54,316 nucleotides of DNA from positions 1 to 54,316 of the forward strand of contig SVPT01000003.1 in the NCBI GenBank assembly GCA_015065695.1. The letters run 5' to 3'. The position numbers and the translations under genes are program-made. The stretch comes from Oscillospiraceae bacterium. Its GTDB lineage: Bacteria; Bacillota; Clostridia; Oscillospirales; Acutalibacteraceae. The notes under the pieces are model-generated. The model saw nothing but the letters and a program-made list of their open reading frames with translations, was not told the DNA's origin and searched no databases. Every line of letters begins with the position of its first letter. Position 1 is the stretch's first letter. Positions 52,691 to 54,316 of the stretch are shown here, piece after piece.

Positions 52691-54058
52691 ATGAACGAAA
52701 TACTGCACCGGGCAGGAGATATAGTCTGGGGGCCATGGACGACACTGCTGGTGCTGCTGGCGGGGGCTTGGTTCAGTGTGCGCGGCGGCTTCCCGCAGGT
52801 GGCAGGCTTCCGCAGGTGGTGGAGTACCACCGTCGGCAGTGTGTTTTCCTCTTCCGACGGGGAAAAGCAGGAGAAGGAAAAAAAGAAAATATCCCCCCTG
52901 CAAAGCACGCTGACCGCGCTGGCGGGTACACTTGGCACAGGCAATATCGTGGGTGTGGCGGCGGCACTGGCGGCAGGCGGCCCGGGGGCGATATTCTGGA
53001 TGTGGATTGCGGGACTGCTTGGCATGATGACCGCCTTTGTGGAAAATTACCTTGGCGTGCTGTACCGCAGGCGGGACGAGCGGGGGGGCTGGCTGGGCGG
53101 CCCTATGCTGTACATCTCCGAGGGACTGGGTCTGCGCAGGCTTGGCGGGCTGTGGGCGGCACTGTGCGCCGCTGCCGCCTTCGGCATGGGCAACATGGCG
53201 CAGGTCAACGCCATCGCTGTGTCTGCCGGCAACGCATGGCACATTCCTCGCTGGGTTACAGGCGTGGTCATGACGCTGCTTGCCGCGCCTGTGGTCATGG
53301 GCGGCATGAGGGGTGTCACCCGCCTTACCTCCCGACTGGTGCCTGTTATGGCGGGTCTGTATCTGCTGGGCTGCGCGGCGGTGCTTGCGGTCAATTTCCG
53401 CGCTGTGCCCTCCGCACTGCTGGACATAGTGCGCTGTGCCTTTCGCCCGGGAGCGGCAGGGGGCGGCGTGCTTGGGGCGGTGCTTGTGGGCGTGCGGCGG
53501 GGCGTCTTTACCAACGAGGCGGGACTGGGCACATCGGTCATGGTACACAGTGCGGCGGAAACCACCCCTGAAAAGCAGGGTATGTGGGGAATGTTCGAGG
53601 TCTTTGCCGACACGCTGGTGATGTGTACCGTCACCGCACTGGTGATACTGACCAGCGGCGTGCCCTATGCGGGAAAGAGCGACGGTGCCTCTGTCAGCGC
53701 GCAGGCATTCGGCTGTGTGCTGGGGCAATTCTCCCCCCACTTCATCTCCCTTGCGCTGATGCTCTTTGCCTACGCGACACTGGCGGCATGGAGCTGCAGC
53801 GGCGAGCGTGCCTTTGGCTATCTTTTCGGGGCAAACCGCTCATGGCTGTACCGTCTTGCCTACTGTGCGGCAATAATCCCTGCTGCGGTGATGGAAATGG
53901 ACGCAGTATGGTCGCTTTCGGACATACTCAACGGTCTGCTTGCGGTAATCAACATTGTATGCATAGCTGCGCTGTGGCACTGCCATGCCCCAAAACAGAA
54001 AAGTTTTAATCAACTTTTTCTTAAAAAGTTGCGGGGTGTGGGGCGGCGCCCCACATAA
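52691..54058 (+). CDS. Sodium:alanine symporter family protein (AGCS)
   Basis: The 455-residue product starts at the ATG after GGAGGGG; an in-frame ATG 34 codons upstream is rejected. It matches AGCS transporters: WFSVRGGFPQVAGFRRWW at the N-terminus, SPLQSTLTALAGTLGTGNIV (about 67-86, the substrate/Na site region), GPGAIFWMWIAGLLGMMTAF, ENYLGVLYRRRDERGGWLGG, and GVFTNEAGLGTSVMVHSAAE. About ten to eleven membrane helices are present. Known function: sodium-coupled uptake of alanine or glycine. The last about 20 residues (KSFNQLFLKKLRGVGRRPT) are encoded within a palindromic element at 54003-54056, so the natural C-terminus has probably been replaced. The gene is complete and near the contig end. 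Confidence 0.92.
   Translation: MNEILHRAGDIVWGPWTTLLVLLAGAWFSVRGGFPQVAGFRRWWSTTVGSVFSSSDGEKQEKEKKKISPLQSTLTALAGTLGTGNIVGVAAALAAGGPGAIFWMWIAGLLGMMTAFVENYLGVLYRRRDERGGWLGGPMLYISEGLGLRRLGGLWAALCAAAAFGMGNMAQVNAIAVSAGNAWHIPRWVTGVVMTLLAAPVVMGGMRGVTRLTSRLVPVMAGLYLLGCAAVLAVNFRAVPSALLDIVRCAFRPGAAGGGVLGAVLVGVRRGVFTNEAGLGTSVMVHSAAETTPEKQGMWGMFEVFADTLVMCTVTALVILTSGVPYAGKSDGASVSAQAFGCVLGQFSPHFISLALMLFAYATLAAWSCSGERAFGYLFGANRSWLYRLAYCAAIIPAAVMEMDAVWSLSDILNGLLAVINIVCIAALWHCHAPKQKSFNQLFLKKLRGVGRRPT
54003..54056. repeat. Palindromic element at the end of the AGCS gene
   Basis: CAACTTTTT (54011-54019) pairs with AAAAAGTTG (54023-54031), and TGTGGGGCG (54037-54045) with CGCCCCACA (54047-54055). It lies within the last coding codons and looks like a dispersed palindromic repeat that can act as a terminator. 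Confidence 0.6.
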
Positions 54059-54316
54059 CCTCAACAGTTGAACAAGTTAATCAAGACAGTATTGCGCCCG
54101 CAAAAGAGCAGTAAGGTGCGCCCAAGAAAAAATCCTGCACCCAAACCAAGTCCGAGCAAAATACGGGCGCAACGGTACCAGCGCAGCAATTCTTTATTCG
54201 CTGCTAAGCGAATAAAGAGAGCGGGTGAGCTGCGGAAACCCTGTGCGGGGTTTGTGCATATGTCTTGCTTGTGTTCAAGCGGTTAGTTGCTTAGGTTTCT
54301 TACCCTCCCCCCCCCC
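54059..54316. other. Contig-end sequence without recognisable gene
   Basis: About 258 bases follow the transporter stop. A CTTTATTCGCT/AGCGAATAAAG hairpin (about 54194-54219) is the only structure I see. The last ten bases are C, typical of a low-quality contig end. The open frame at 54068-54286 has no ribosome site or family features. Confidence 0.5.

Noticed and set aside
54068..54286. 72-residue basic open frame at the contig end
   Set aside because: No ribosome site, low complexity, and it lies in low-quality sequence ending in poly-C.

Overview
The window reads as chromosomal DNA of a Gram-positive, endospore-forming, anaerobic gut-type Clostridia, most likely the Ruminococcaceae/Oscillospiraceae neighbourhood. 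The reasons are G+C-rich DNA with strongly C-ending codons, AGGAGG-type ribosome sites, near-consensus sigma-A promoters with 17-bp spacers, a cotJABC spore-coat operon, a desulfoferrodoxin (superoxide reductase) domain, ECF sigma/anti-sigma pairs, and giant Cna_B-type surface proteins with a sortase-like anchor. The species cannot be fixed from the sequence. The poly-C end at 54307-54316 looks like the end of a contig.

Layout. Positions 1-10574 (minus) carry the 5' part, at least 3524 codons, of a giant adhesin whose C-terminus lies outside the window; a long open frame on the plus strand over the same DNA is only its antisense shadow. From 11 to 23 kb come a membrane PDZ protein, a small EamA transporter, two ECF sigma/anti-sigma operons, a DUF1349 protein, a CapA-fold protein that has lost its metal ligands, a PucR/CdaR-type regulator, a ROK-type repressor, an OGG-type DNA glycosylase and small membrane proteins. 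From 23 to 29 kb (minus) come an AIM24-like protein, hflX, a cysteine-rich secreted peptide, a zinc-ribbon membrane protein, a lipoprotein and a DUF975 protein with a heptad-repeat tail.

Positions 29968-40653 (plus) encode a second giant adhesin, complete at 3561 residues. It has a choice-of-anchor-A-like head, many SpaA/Cna_B modules (six of them nearly identical tandem copies), three copies of a module I do not recognise, an Ig-like stalk and an SPNTG anchor. No sortase gene is in the window. Both adhesins have their own promoter and a long leader.

From 40.7 to 54.3 kb are an XRE-desulfoferrodoxin fusion regulator, acetyltransferases, cotJABC with a cysteine-repeat CotJA, an internally deleted IS3 element, a lipoprotein metallopeptidase next to a BspA-like LRR membrane protein, a GNAT gene behind a possible attenuator with a decayed copy of its 3' end nearby, a cluster of small soluble proteins including a SUKH (SMI1/KNR4) protein, and an AGCS-type sodium:amino-acid symporter whose C-terminal tail runs into a palindromic element. 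The main themes are surface attachment, envelope sensing, and oxidative or spore protection. No rRNA, tRNA or CRISPR was seen.
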